Positions 35,846 to 45,954 of a DNA stretch of 64,000 bases are shown here, in pieces; the stretch's first letter is position 1, and the number at the start of each line of letters is the position of its first letter. Where the stretch lies: NCBI GenBank assembly GCA_032164245.1, contig JAVMKO010000005.1:58947442-59011441 (forward strand), written 5' to 3'. Below the pieces are notes generated by a model, which saw nothing but the letters and a program-made list of their open reading frames with translations, was not told where the DNA came from and made no database searches. The position numbers and the translations under genes were made by a program. This DNA is from Sternotherus odoratus. Lineage: Eukaryota; Chordata; Testudines; Kinosternidae.

Positions 35846-36473
35846 TCTAATGGCAGACTTAGCCTCACTCTGATCATGCAACAACTTAACATGTTGTGAA
35901 TAGTCCCATTGACTTCAATGGAATTTGCTTACAGTGCATAAAGTAAAGCATAGGCATACATCTTTGTACCATCAGGCCTTAGCTATAGAGGCTTTTTTTG
36001 ATATATCTGGAGGTTGAGGGTTCAACCTCTGAGGATGACAAAAATTATAGTGGTTACTTTGTTCATTGTAGCTTTTTCCCCACTACATAATTGAATGGCT
36101 ATCTGAGTAATGGCCTCTAGGGATTACTTTCATTTTCTTGGGTCTTAATACCAGACTCCTCCTTTGTGTTCAGGCTTTTGACTCCACTCCATCCATTCCT
36201 CCCACCAATCTCTTGTTTTGCTGTTCCAAGACAAGATAAACAGGCAAATGGAGCCAGAAGTGGTGCTGTTATGCAGAAAATACCTTCTCTGTCAGTTCAG
36301 CCATTGCCGGCCATCACCTCCTAAAACAAACACTCCCTTAGGACTGGTGTGAGTCCTGCTCTAAACCTGGTGAGTGTATTTGAAAAGGGGAGTATTTGTA
36401 AGGAAATACTAGAATTAAACCAAATACAGGATACTCCCTTCAACCTTAGCCACTTTTGATGTCTGTGTGTATA

Positions 36474-36754
36474 CAGTAGACTCTCGATTATCCAGGATTG
36501 GATTAATAAGGATGTCAAAAAAAAAATGCAACTCGCAGGGCCGGCTCTGGCTTTGCTGCCGCCCCAAGCGCACACACAAAACAACCCCACCAGGGTGCAG
36601 GGCAGCCAGTGAACCAACACCGCCTCCTCCCGGTGCAGGGTGGCTGGTGTACCAACCCCCACTCCCAATATTTCCTATGGATGGAGATTACCCGGGATTT
36701 TATTAACCAGAATTATTTTTTTCCCCATCATCCTGGATAATCGAGAGTCTACTG
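36474..36754 (-). mobile_element. pogo/Tigger-like MITE, 281 bp, inverted copy
   Basis: The ends CAGTAGACTCTCGATTATCC and GGATAATCGAGAGTCTACTG are perfect inverted repeats over 20 bp, flanked by TA (36,472-36,473 and 36,755-36,756). The interior is the reverse complement of the copy at 32,543, for example CCACCAGGGTGCAGGGCAGC here against its complement there. It is about 18 bp shorter than that copy, because only one of the two adjacent GGTTAATCC motifs is present. Confidence 0.9.
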
Positions 36755-37132
36755 TATGAGAAACAAAAGACTTTCAGACATTTTGAAAACAGGGGGGTTG
36801 TGTTCTGAATAACTAAAATTGATACCAAAGAGTTCCATATTTATCATATCTTACTATTCCATTTGCTCAAAAAAAAAGTTGTTCCAACTGCTAGCCCTGC
36901 AAATTCAACTGAAGATGTGAACATTAAGTTGGATACCTTTCCCTACCCAACTATTGTTTAGCATAAAATGAATTACTGCAATGCAGCATTCTCTTTACAT
37001 GTAATTCAGGAGAGTTTCCTAATCAATATAGCAGCCTCCATCTCCCATGGTAGGGAAGGTGTGTTTCTTATAAATATCTCCTCAACATGAAGTGTGAAAT
37101 TTAGCTCCATTGATCACATTTAGTGAAGTACT

Positions 37133-37222
37133 GTTTCAGCAAAGCACTTAAGCGTGCACTTAAGACCCTTTGTTTTGCTGAATAGGGAAGAATTTAAGCA
37201 TGTGTTTAAGTGCTTCACTGAA
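37133..37222. repeat. Palindromic CAGCAAAGCACTTAAG repeat
   Basis: CAGCAAAGCACTTAAGCGTG on the left is mirrored by GCATGTGTTTAAGTGCTTCA on the right, with TTTTGCTGAATAGGG in the middle. The same family recurs in weaker form at about 53,985-54,100. It is a small dispersed fold-back element of unknown class. Confidence 0.5.
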
Positions 37223-37718
37223 TGTGAGCCTTTGGCCTAATTCTATGCCCATTGAAATCAATAAAAAGACTACTGCTTACTTTAATGGGTCAGTGCTTAA
37301 GCCCTGTCTACACTGGCAATTTTGTGCGCAGTAAAGCAGCTTTGAGCACTGAAATACCCGAGGTGTATACACAGCCAAGCCACTTAGTGTGCAGAAACTG
37401 AAGATGCAGTGCTCTTAAAAAAAAACAAAAACAAAAAATAAAAAAAAAAACATCCCGACAAGAGGCATAGAGCTTTCTGCACTGGGGCTACAGCGCTGCA
37501 GTGCCAGTGTAGACACCTTGGTGATTGGCGATTGGCCTCCGGTAGGTGTCCCACAATGCCTGTTCTCACCTCTCTGGCCATTGGTTTGAACTCTACTGCC
37601 CTGCCCTCAGGTGACAACCATCAGCTCCACCCCGTACATTCCTTTGCAAATTTGAAAGTCCCCTTCCTCTTTGCTCGGTGATGCATGCAGTGGTCTCAGC
37701 ACATCTTTCCAGGTGGCC

Positions 37719-38262
37719 ATGCCTGCTCCACACACCAAGCGATCCCCCATTTGGAGCAATGCTGAGCTGCTGGACCTCATTGGCATTTGGGGAGAGGAGG
37801 CAGTGCAGTCATAGATGTGCTCTAGCCATCGGAATGTTAACACCTACGGACAGATTTTGAGATGCATGATAGAAAAGGGCCATAACTGGGATATACTGCA
37901 GTGCAGAGTCAGTGAAGGAGCTGCGGAACGCCTACCACAAGGCGCGGGAGGCAAACCGCCACTCTGGTGCTGCACCCATGAGCTGCTGGTTCTACAAAGA
38001 ACTGGATACGATAGTCGGTGGTGACCCCATCTTCACTGCAAAGTCCCCTGTGGGTACTTTGTTGGCTTCGTTGCCAGTCAAGAGTGGACCGAGCCAGGAG
38101 GAGGCAATCTTGGATGAAGAGGGGGAGGCAGAGGATGGCTCGGAGGCCAGAGATTCATGCAGTCAGGAGCTCTTTTCTACCCTGGAGGAGCCTAGCCAGT
38201 CACAGCACACAGATATTGGCAGAGCACAAATAGAAGAGGAGGCCCCTGGTAAGTGGATCTGA
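37719..38262 (+). pseudogene. Harbinger Myb/SANT-like DNA-binding protein, first part, broken
   Basis: From ATG at 37,719 the frame reads MPAPHTKRSPIWSNAELLDL and continues to a TAG after about 31 codons, where this family normally continues. The Trp/Leu pattern (W..AEL.DLI..W.EEAV) is the start of a Myb/SANT-like domain. The domain continues in shifted frames: TYGQILRCMIEKGHNWDILQ, then KELRNAYHKAREANRHSGAA and CWFYKELDTIVGG. An acidic Glu-rich tail follows (EEGEAEDGSEARD). In Harbinger elements this protein binds the transposon ends and helps import the transposase. At least one stop and one frameshift make it non-functional. Confidence 0.8.
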
Positions 38263-38960
38263 TTTTGGGAATTGCTGAAGCAAGTTGTTGGGGGGTAAGA
38301 GCGTTGCAGAAAGCAGACCTGTCTCCTACCTCATGCCTAGTTTGAGCTGCGGAACAGGCTGTTGATACACTCCCTCACTTCATGGGACTCTCCCTCAGAG
38401 ATCTCCAGGGAATTCTCATGGAGATACTGGGAAATCCGCATCCACAGGTTCTTTGGCAGAGGTACTTTGTTTCTTGCCCTATTAACAGTAACTTTCCCAC
38501 ACCACTATGCTGTCCTGGGGGCAAAGGGGAACAGGACCATAGCTGCACCCAGGCTAGCTGCATACGGTCCATGGTGAAATCCGCAGGCTTGGAGAAGACC
38601 ATCCCTTGATTCCCTGCTAACCCTCAGCAGTGAGATATCTTCCAAAATGATCATTCCTGTCCCCACATTTTCCACAGGAGGTGATTAGCAGCCCTCCCCC
38701 TCCAGTGCTGGCTCTCCCAAAGTGCCCAAGAGCCACATGCCCAGTGTACAGCATGGTCTGAGAACAGTGATTTATCCTGCCCCTGCAGCTACTCACCATT
38801 TTGTGGGCCTTGCGGCTTGTGTGTGCTTGCCTGGGGTTAGCCGGTTAGTGTCAGGTGTGTGAGCACTGGCTGTGCTTTAAAGCACTGAATCAGTGTTCTC
38901 TGTGTTGCAAACAATACTGCTTCTGTAAAATGTTGCATTTAAACTTCCCAGAGGAGACCT

Positions 38961-39188
38961 TGGGGAGACCAGCCTCCCTTATTGACTGCAGAATGGTTGA
39001 GAATAATTCAAAAGTGGCCACGAAGAACTAAGGAGGACTTTATGCGTGAGGTGATGATGCACTCCGCCGCCGAGCTAAAAAAAATTGAAGATGCGGCAGG
39101 ACAGCAAGAAGAGGGAATGAAAGGAGAACACGGCACAGCAGAAAGAAGCCACAGAGCTGGTCTTAGCTATGGAGTGCCAAGCAGATAC
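38961..39188 (+). pseudogene. Harbinger Myb-like gene, C-terminal exon remnant
   Basis: The frame reads KWPRRTKEDFMREVMMHSAA followed by E-rich charged residues. This matches the conserved C-terminal part of the transposon Myb-like proteins (RRTKEDF...VMMHSAAE). About 700 bp of intron-like sequence separates it from the first part. It is interrupted at 39,189 by the Penelope-like insertion, after which the frame is lost. Confidence 0.7.
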
Positions 39189-39345
39189 TAGAATCAGAGA
39201 GGTAGCCATGTTAGTCTGGAATAGCAGAGGTAACAAAGAGTCCTGTGGCACCTTAAAGACTAACTAAAGTATTGAAGCATAAGCTTTCGTGGGCTAATAC
39301 CCACTTCGTCGGATGCAAGCAGTGGATCACACACACCCTGCAGCC
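39189..39345 (-). repeat. Penelope-like element tail, minus orientation
   Basis: Read on the minus strand it contains CATCCGACGAAGTGGGTATT, then AGCCCACGAAAGCTTATGCT, TTAGTCTTTAAGGTGCCACA, and ends CTACCTCTCTGATTC. The same sequence occurs at 41,280-41,395 and 62,910-62,984 on plus. GTGGG/CCCAC pair around a six-base loop, followed by GAAAGC, a hammerhead-like arrangement. The 5' boundary near 39,345 is approximate. It separates the two genes of the Harbinger element. Confidence 0.7.
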
Positions 39346-39412
39346 ACTCTCCTTTGTTCCAGCTTCTTCTAGGTATCTTCTAGATATCTTATGAACCCTT
39401 CTAGGATAGATT

Positions 39413-40575
39413 CTAGGTATCCTTATGGGACCTGCGCTGAGCCCCTCTAATAGCCCTGGTCTCCGGCTCTTCAAACTCAGCCTCCAGGTGCTGAGCCTCT
39501 GCGGTCCAACTCTGAGTGAAGCTTTGACCTTTCCCTTCACAAATATTATGGAGTGCACAGCACACAGCTATAAACATAGGATTATCATCATCAGCCATGT
39601 CCAGCTTCCCAAACAGGCATCAACAGCGGGCTTTTAAATGGCCAAATGCACACTCTAGTCATTCTGCATTTGCTCAACCTGTTCTTTAACCACTCCTTTT
39701 GCTGTCAAGTTGCCCTGTGTACAGCTTTATGAGCCATAGCATTAAGGGGTAGGCAGGGTCTCCCGGGATCACAGGGGGCATTTTGACTTCCCCCCACAGT
39801 GATCTTCTGGTTCAGGAAAAAAGTTCCTGCTTGAAACTTCTTGAACAGGCTAATGTTCTGCACCTTTCTGGACCAGCCTGCGTTAATGTCTGTGAAATGC
39901 CCATGGTGATCCTCAAGTGCCTGGAGAACCATCGAGAAATAGTTCTTGTGATTAATGTGCTCGGTGGCTATGTGGTCTGGTGCCAGAACTGGAATGTGCA
40001 TCCCATCTATCACCCCTCTGCAGTTAGGGAAGCCCATTTGTGCGAAGCCAGGGACAATCTCACACACGTTGCCCAGAGTCATGGTCTTTCACAGCGGGAT
40101 GTGATTAATGGTCCTGCACACTTGCATCAACACGAGTCCAGGATCGATTTTCCCACTCTGAACTGATTAGTGGTGAACTGTAGCAGGCTGGAGTAGCCAG
40201 CTTCCACTGCACAATTTCCATGTGCTTCTCCAATGGCAGGACAGCTCTCATTCTGTGTCCTTCCACTGCAAGCTTATTATAGTCCCATGAATGTGGCTTT
40301 CTTCATGCAAAAGTTCTGCAACTACTGCTCGTCATCCCAGACTTGTATGACAATGTGATCCCACCACTAGTGCTTGTTTCCTGAGCTCCAAAGTGGCATT
40401 CCACAGTGGTCAGCATCTTGGTGAATGCCACAAGAAATCTCGGGTTGTAGCTACTACACATGGTGACATCAATGTCACACTCCTCTTGCCTTTGTAGTTT
40501 AAAAAGTAACTCCACTGTCACTCGTGACCTGTTGGTCAGTGTGAACAGCATTCTTGTCAACAGCTCAGGATCCAT
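39413..40575 (-). pseudogene. Harbinger DDE transposase (HARBI1-like), broken
   Basis: The N-terminal piece starts at ATG 40,575 (MDPELLTRMLFTLTNRSRVT) and includes SSYNPRFLVAFTKMLTTVE. A second piece, about 40,082-39,705, carries GFPNCRGVIDGMHIPVLAP with the first catalytic Asp, NHKNYFSMVLQA, and FTDINAGWSRKVQN with the probable second Asp. A C-terminal piece, 39,598-39,413, has MADDDNPMFIAVCCALHNICEGK. The pieces lie in different frames and the segment with the third acidic residue is not clearly readable. The protein would cut and paste the transposon at TTA targets; this copy cannot. Confidence 0.85.
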
Positions 40576-40996
40576 TCCTGCAGCCAGAAAGAGGCAGGGT
40601 AGGGTATGCAGTATGCAAACCATTGAAAGATGGCGCCAAATGCAGACGGAAGCACAGGGATTGCTGGGATGTGAAGCAATTCATCATGAGGCACTGGGAC
40701 AGGACCCAGGATGCCCCATGACCCCCTCTGCCTTCCCACAAGTCTTAGGGACAAAAGAGAAAGAGGTGCTCTGTGGGATAGCTCCCCAGAGTGCACCATT
40801 CTGAATAGCACCACAAGTGTGAACATGCTATTGCTCAGCAGCTGACAATGTGAACACACAACAGCAGTTTTCCTTCAGTGCTCTCTGAGCGGCTCTGTAA
40901 CTGACAATGTAGACGTGTCCTTACCCTGCAGTACCTGAGAGCAGAATTTAGCCCAATGAGTTTGTCCGGAGGAAAAAGAATGCAGAAAATTACTAG

Positions 40997-41630
40997 GGGC
41001 TTGTCCTCACTGGGGGGGGGGGGGAAATCGACTGCAGATATGCAACTTCAGCTATGCAAGCAGTGGAAGTGTCCAGGGGCAGGTATAGAAAAGTAGGCAA
41101 GAACCAGGTGGGAGGTAAAAAGGTTAGTCAAATTAGGCTGAACCAGCTTGTTATCTCCGATCAGGGAGGGTGGGTTATTCTTCTAGCATTTGAATGGGGG
41201 GTATGAACATGGAGAGAGGAGAAACTATTTCTGTAATTAGCAAGCCATTGTAGGTCTTTGTTCAATCCGAGATTGTTTGTGTTGAATTTGCCCACGAAAG
41301 CTTATGCTTCAAAACTTTATAGTTAGTCTTTAAGGTGCCACAGGACTTTGTTACCTCTGCTATTCCAGACTAACACGGCTACCTCTCTGATTCTTAACTT
41401 CAGCTATGTGAATCACGTAGCTGAAGTTTGCGTATCTGCCGCCGACTTACCACTCGTCCCCACAGCGGCGGCAGGCGGTGGCGCGCTCCCCCGTCGACTC
41501 CAGCTTGCGCCTCCAGGCAAGCTGGAGTTGATGGGGGCGCCGCGGGCGATCGGTTTATTGCGTCTTAGCGAGACATGATAAATCGATTGCCAGAAGATCG
41601 ATCCGGGAGCAGCCTTGTGAAGACAAGCCC
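40997..41630. mobile_element. Harbinger-type MITE split by a Penelope-like copy
   Basis: The left end GGGCTTGTCCTCACTGGG and the reverse complement of the right end, GGGCTTGTCTTCACAAGG, are inverted. The flanks are TAG and TAA, a possible decayed TWA duplication. The interior shows the large palindrome AACTTCAGCTATGTGAATCACGTAGCTGAAGTT-type core (near 41,396-41,425) and the TCGATTTAT-type hairpin near 41,550-41,590. Without the 339-bp insert it would be about 282 bp. It belongs to the same family as 54,148-54,372. Confidence 0.75.
41057..41395 (+). mobile_element. Penelope-like insertion, 339 bp, 13-bp duplication
   Basis: AACTTCAGCTATG occurs directly before (41,044-41,056) and directly after (41,396-41,408) the insert. 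The 3' half has GCCCACGAAAGCTTATGCTT, TTAGTCTTTAAGGTGCCACA and ends GGCTACCTCTCTGATTCTT. The 5' half (GTTAGTCAAATTAGGCTGAA, GAGAGGAGAAACTATTTCTG) differs from the 39.2-kb copy. The target falls in the palindromic centre of the host MITE; the right copy continues into GTGAATCACGTAG, so the repeat is a true duplication and not just the other palindrome arm. Confidence 0.8.
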
Positions 41631-43473
41631 TAAGAAAGGGTCCCTTGTGCCTTATAACATAGAGTTAGGTGATGGGTATTTAGAGTTGAGATGAGGTTTT
41701 AGCCAGTTTTTGAAAGACAGATCTTTTTCACTTATACTCACAATTGTACCTTGTGGAAAGTGTACAACGTGATGGTTTGTTAGCCGTTCCCAGAGGACCA
41801 AGAGTGAGCCTTAATCCTTCTTGTTTTGGGTTAACTTTTTTGGATGGTGTGTTGCAATGCTGAGTAATAGAACCATCTATGTGGCTTTTACAGAAAGTCC
41901 TTCTGATCATACAACAATGCAAAACAATGTTTTTAAAGTAAAAACTCATGAAACTGGCATGTGGTAAACATCATTTGAAAATATTTACTGTTGGAACATA
42001 TTGTTTAAACATGTTGTATCAGGTACACAGAAAACGGGGTCAGTCTCCTGTTTTAACTTTGGCTGCACCAGAAGTGATTTAACCTACTCATAAGGGACTT
42101 GATGGTATTTCTATCTTAGATTGCAAAGGATGGGGGGATAAACCAGAAATTAGAGATGGGCAAAGCTTGTTAAGTCATTTAGCCCATTTCCCGGTTAAAA
42201 CAAGTTTGAATGTTTAATGATTAAAATCTTATCCTGAACACTGACTCAAAAATCTGGGAATTCAGAGAAAAGATTCTCACAGCAACCTTAACTCTTCTCT
42301 CTTGGAGGAATGACATGACAATTTACATAACCAGTTGTAATGCAGACAGCTTTGAAAGGGACCCTGTATCTGGCACATGAATGCATATTTGGCTGCAGTC
42401 GTTGAGATGCCAAGAGAAATTTGAAGTCATTGAAATCCTTCCAGGAAGTCACTTTGTGTCCTGGATGGGAATTGATATTTTTCAGTCCAGATGATATTGC
42501 CTTATTTTAGATGATATCAGAATTGATTTGTGTTAGTGTGAGCTTTTAAAAAACATGATTTAGGGTAAGTTCAGTTTAAGGTAAAATATTTCTCCTCAAA
42601 GCATTGATTTAATACTAAACTGTTTGTTGTTTTCTATACATCATGAATATCCTTCCCTGACACTGTTTCTTACCTTTTGTCAGATTCCTCTAAGGAGTCA
42701 GTTCTTCATAGACTTATGCATATGAGTAAAGTTACTCAAGAGCATTAATTCTGCAAGATTGACCCTTACGTTCATAGTCTTATACTGTCCATCAAGTGCC
42801 CTCTCTCTGTACTTCAAACACAATTCATTTATAAAACTGGCTAGTGTTGATCTCCATTCCATTATCATCCCTTTTTAAGCCTGGGTTTGTGTAAGTTTTG
42901 CTAGACCTGAAAATGGCACCATAAAGTACTATACCACTGTGTTTGGTCCCATTGAAAAGAGGGAATCTCTCTTTTCCCGTGAGACAAAGATCCCATTTCT
43001 GGTTCTGCAGGGTTGTGAAGTATCAGATCTTTAATCTTGCTGCAGGTCCAGGTTTGACTATTTCCCATCCCACACTTCATAACAGTGCAACTGTGGAGGG
43101 TAAACTCCATATTTGAGAGAAAGGTAGAATATCTTTTTTTCGGGCACATTGACCTGTTGTTATTGCAATGACCTGGCAGATCAGATGAAAGAAACTTGGT
43201 CATGTTAAAATAAGTAGCCACGATTTGTCCCTTACCAAGTGAGATCAATGTGTAATATGTCTACACTCTTTGCCATTGTGTACCAGGATGCCATTGCTAA
43301 ATTCAGTGTAATTGTTTATATGTAGGTTCCTATTGGAGTGGACTATCATGAATTTGTTGGTTCCGGAGTGTGTGTGTGTGTGGAAGTGTGTGTGTGGGGG
43401 GGAGGGGTGTTAAATCAACTTTTCTTATGGGGAGTGTGAAAGAGAAATCTTACTGACTCTTTAGTCCTGGGAA
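41631..43473. other. Unique-looking non-coding DNA upstream of the CpG island
   Basis: No repeat or exon is recognised. A GT-rich run occurs near 43,371-43,400. The stretch is low in CpG and ends where CpG density rises. Confidence 0.4.
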
Positions 43474-43667
43474 ATGAAGGTATTTGAAGTGTGGTTAAAT
43501 CAGTTATCGCTGGCCCCTCACACTGGTACTAGTGAAAAGGATCCTTCCATCCACCACATAATATCACGGGGTTATCCCACCACCCCTGATGCAGACAGGA
43601 TTGAACGGAACGATATTAACACCATGTTTCCCATGAAGAATCGGGGGTGCGCGCGCAAAGGCAGCAG
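43474..43667 (+). other. Possible exon ending at a splice donor
   Basis: An open frame runs from 43,474 to a CAG|GTAAGA donor-like site at 43,667/43,668. The residues IHHIISRGYPTTPDADRIER and NDINTMFPMKNRG have balanced, protein-like composition. A pyrimidine-rich TTACTGACTCTTTAG lies just upstream as a possible acceptor. It lies just upstream of the CpG island and could be an upstream or alternative exon of the plus-strand gene. I do not recognise the peptide and the frame is short, so this may be chance. Confidence 0.25.
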
Positions 43668-45560
43668 GTAAGACACCAAATCACTCACTGATAACCTGGT
43701 GATGAGAACCAGGCAAGCGTGGCAGAAGCCTGGCGAGCTAAAGCATTACTGGAGCACAGGCGAGCTTGCTGGTAGGACAGACAGTCCTGCAGCCGTAGTC
43801 ACCCCTGAGTCAGCACCAATGTCCCTTGGCGTTGTTCTTGGCGAGCTGTACGGTGCATGAGATCACAGCAGGGCAGGGCTCAGCTGCTTGGGGAAAGGTC
43901 GTGCCCGCTCCCTGACTGGCACCCGGGGGATAGTCTTGATGTTGGAAATGCCCCCTTATTAAAGTAATGGGCTTTGAATAATGCGTCATAGGCGTCCGGG
44001 CATGAAATGGACAAGTGTGGCGTGCGCACCGATCTCCCCTTCTCCCGCCCCCCGAAAAAAACCCGAGACCAGAACTTACTGACACTGCTACCACCACAAA
44101 GTCCTCCTTGCTTTGAGGGCGGAAATAGTGTAGGGCGGCTGTTTGCAAATCGATTTGAGAGCCCCCATTTCCTGGGCGAGATTGTTCTAAAGGAGCCATT
44201 CCTGCCATCAGATCGCGTCCGTCGTCTCCCCAATCTCGAGTGGAGATTACTGGGGCGAGGGGCTGAGGCGGAACCCCCCTGGCAGTCTGTTCCCGGTCGG
44301 GAATCGCTGTCAGGGGGGCTTGGGCGAGGTGCCCCGTGTGCTGTCGGCCGGTATCACAGACCGTAACCAGGAGCTCAGCTGTTCCGCGCGGCGTTTGTTT
44401 GCAGGAGCCGAGCCGAGCCGCCCAGCTGAGCAGGCTCGTCTGTTGTTAAAGGGTCTTCACTTGTGGTTGAAAAGTGGCTTTTCACTAATAAGCAGGATGA
44501 GTTTGGGTTACTTTGGTCGCTTGCCAGGTAGAGATCGCCTCTAACAGCATCCTCCTGCCATCAAGCAAAACTCTCTCCCCTCCCAAGGATTAATTATTCA
44601 AACATCTTTAATGTATCTGGGGGTGGCTTCTTTTAATTCACGACATTTTCATTACCTTCCAGTTGCTGGGCCGAATCGCGCCTCCTTTGTCTCTCACACC
44701 TAGGTATTTTCTGTTGCTTTACCTACCTTCCTTCTCTCCCCCTCCCCCGTCATCCCCTGCAGTTCCTTTCCTCTATGAGCTCCCTCCACTGCCCTGCTTA
44801 GGGGATGCCCAAACTCCCCCTCGGGCTCGGCCCCTGGGTCAGCCACCCGCCCCCACTTTTTTTTTCTTTTTTGCAAGACCGAGCCCCTGCCCCCTCTCCT
44901 ATGCCCAGAGGATGCGGCGGGTGGATCTGATCAAAACAATCTCTCCTCGAGATCTCTCTTCCCCTCCAGCCCCCCGTGTCGCTTTCACACTCCTCCCCGC
45001 CGGCTGCAATTGATTCATTATGGGGGGAAGAGCCGGCCGTCCATTTGCTGCTGGGGGCTGAGTGATTCACGGCTCTGCCGCCAGGGGACGAGCTCCTGCC
45101 CACACCGGCAGGCTCATTAGGAAATCTGCAGCTCCGCCAACCACAAGGACCCAGCAAACCCTTTCTGCAACTTCCAGCCGCGAAATCCCGGCTCGCCCAG
45201 CCTGCAGCTCCTCCAGCACCGACTCTCCCACATGAGGCTCATGGGCACGGGCTCTGGCTAAGAAGAAAAGCCGCCTCTGGCTACTGGTGAAGACCCGGCA
45301 GCGAGTGTTAAGCATCCTGTCTGCAGGACAAACCGTCACGCTGAAAGTTCAGGGGCTCTGGAGGATCAGTAGCCTGGACATACAGAGGCAGCACAATCAG
45401 TGGCCGTTTCTCATCCTGTCCTCCTGGAGGAAGGAAACTTACCAGAGCCTGGTTCTTGCCCTCCCTTTGAGTTAGTGGCTGAACACGAGATCCAGGTCTT
45501 CATTGCAGCCCCAAGCACCACGAGACAGAGTTTGTCAGTTCTCCCCGTCAGGGGAGACGA
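43640..45560. promoter_or_regulatory. CpG island, probable gene promoter
   Basis: CpG dinucleotides are frequent from about 43,640 (GGGTGCGCGCGCAAAGG) through 44,000-45,100 (for example CGCGCGGCGTTTG, GCCGAGCCGAGCCGCC) to about 45,550, in sharp contrast with the CpG-poor flanks on both sides. There is no minisatellite or transposon end in it, so the signal is not explained by a repeat. No clear TATA box was seen, which is usual for CpG-island promoters. The downstream start exon at 45,912 makes a plus-strand gene most likely; bidirectional use is possible. Confidence 0.7.
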
Positions 45561-45954
45561 GGTAACTCTGGCAGCAGGACTTCAAAATCTGCCCAACCAA
45601 ATGGAGGTAGCATCTGGTTAAACAGAGCTACCACCACCACCGGGAGGTTGAGAGAGAACAGCCCAGGTTCACTGCAATCTCTCTCCCCCTCCCTTTCCCT
45701 AGCATCATTATATCACCGCTCCTAACAGAGAGTGTGAGCGCGGAGCTGAGAAGCCCCAGACTATGGGTCAGCCCGACTGAGGAATTACGTGTTAAAAAGA
45801 CTTTCTCAATTTACTGGAAAGCTTATTGTAATCATTTGAAAATAGCCTGTCCAGGAGTACTCTCAGCCTCTAGACCCTAGGAGGGGAAACAGGATTGCTG
45901 GAGGGGCAAAGATGCCTTTCACTGGGTGGATAGTAGGTTTTCTCCTTTGTGAAG
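45561..45954 (+). CDS. Candidate first coding exon (5' UTR plus start), gene unknown
   Basis: ATG at 45,912 has A at -3 and opens a frame reading MPFTGWIVGFLLCE, which then meets a consensus splice donor, AAG|GTAAGT, with GT at 45,955. The exon therefore ends at 45,954 in phase 1. An in-frame TAG at 45,843-45,845 stops any upstream extension, so this ATG is the first in frame. The short hydrophobic run (WIVGFLL) suits the start of a signal peptide, suggesting a secreted or membrane protein. The exon start is not defined; 45,561 is a placeholder within the 5' leader. I do not recognise the gene. No second exon is identifiable within the remaining 18 kb. Confidence 0.45.

Larger units (their letters stand above)
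37300..40920. mobile_element. Two-gene Harbinger transposon, 3.6 kb, inactivated
   Basis: TTA flanks both ends (37,297-37,299 and 40,921-40,923). The terminal repeats are AGCCCTGTCTACACTGGCAA and, reverse-complemented at the right, GGACACGTCTACATTGTCAG (14 of 20 identical). A subterminal GAGCACTGA is also inverted at both ends. Inside lie the two genes expected of PIF/Harbinger elements: a Myb/SANT-like DNA-binding gene on plus and a DDE transposase on minus, converging. A Penelope-like copy sits between them at 39,189. Both genes carry stops or frameshifts. It is the only near full-length DNA transposon in the window. Confidence 0.85.

Noticed and set aside
36467..36706. 79-residue frame that resembles the 65-residue minus-strand frame at 32,590
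   Set aside because: The similarity exists because both are the same MITE in opposite orientation, not because of a protein-coding gene.
44007..44544. Reading frames of 74-132 residues inside the CpG island
   Set aside because: High GC lowers stop frequency; none shows a domain, and donor and acceptor pairs are not convincing.
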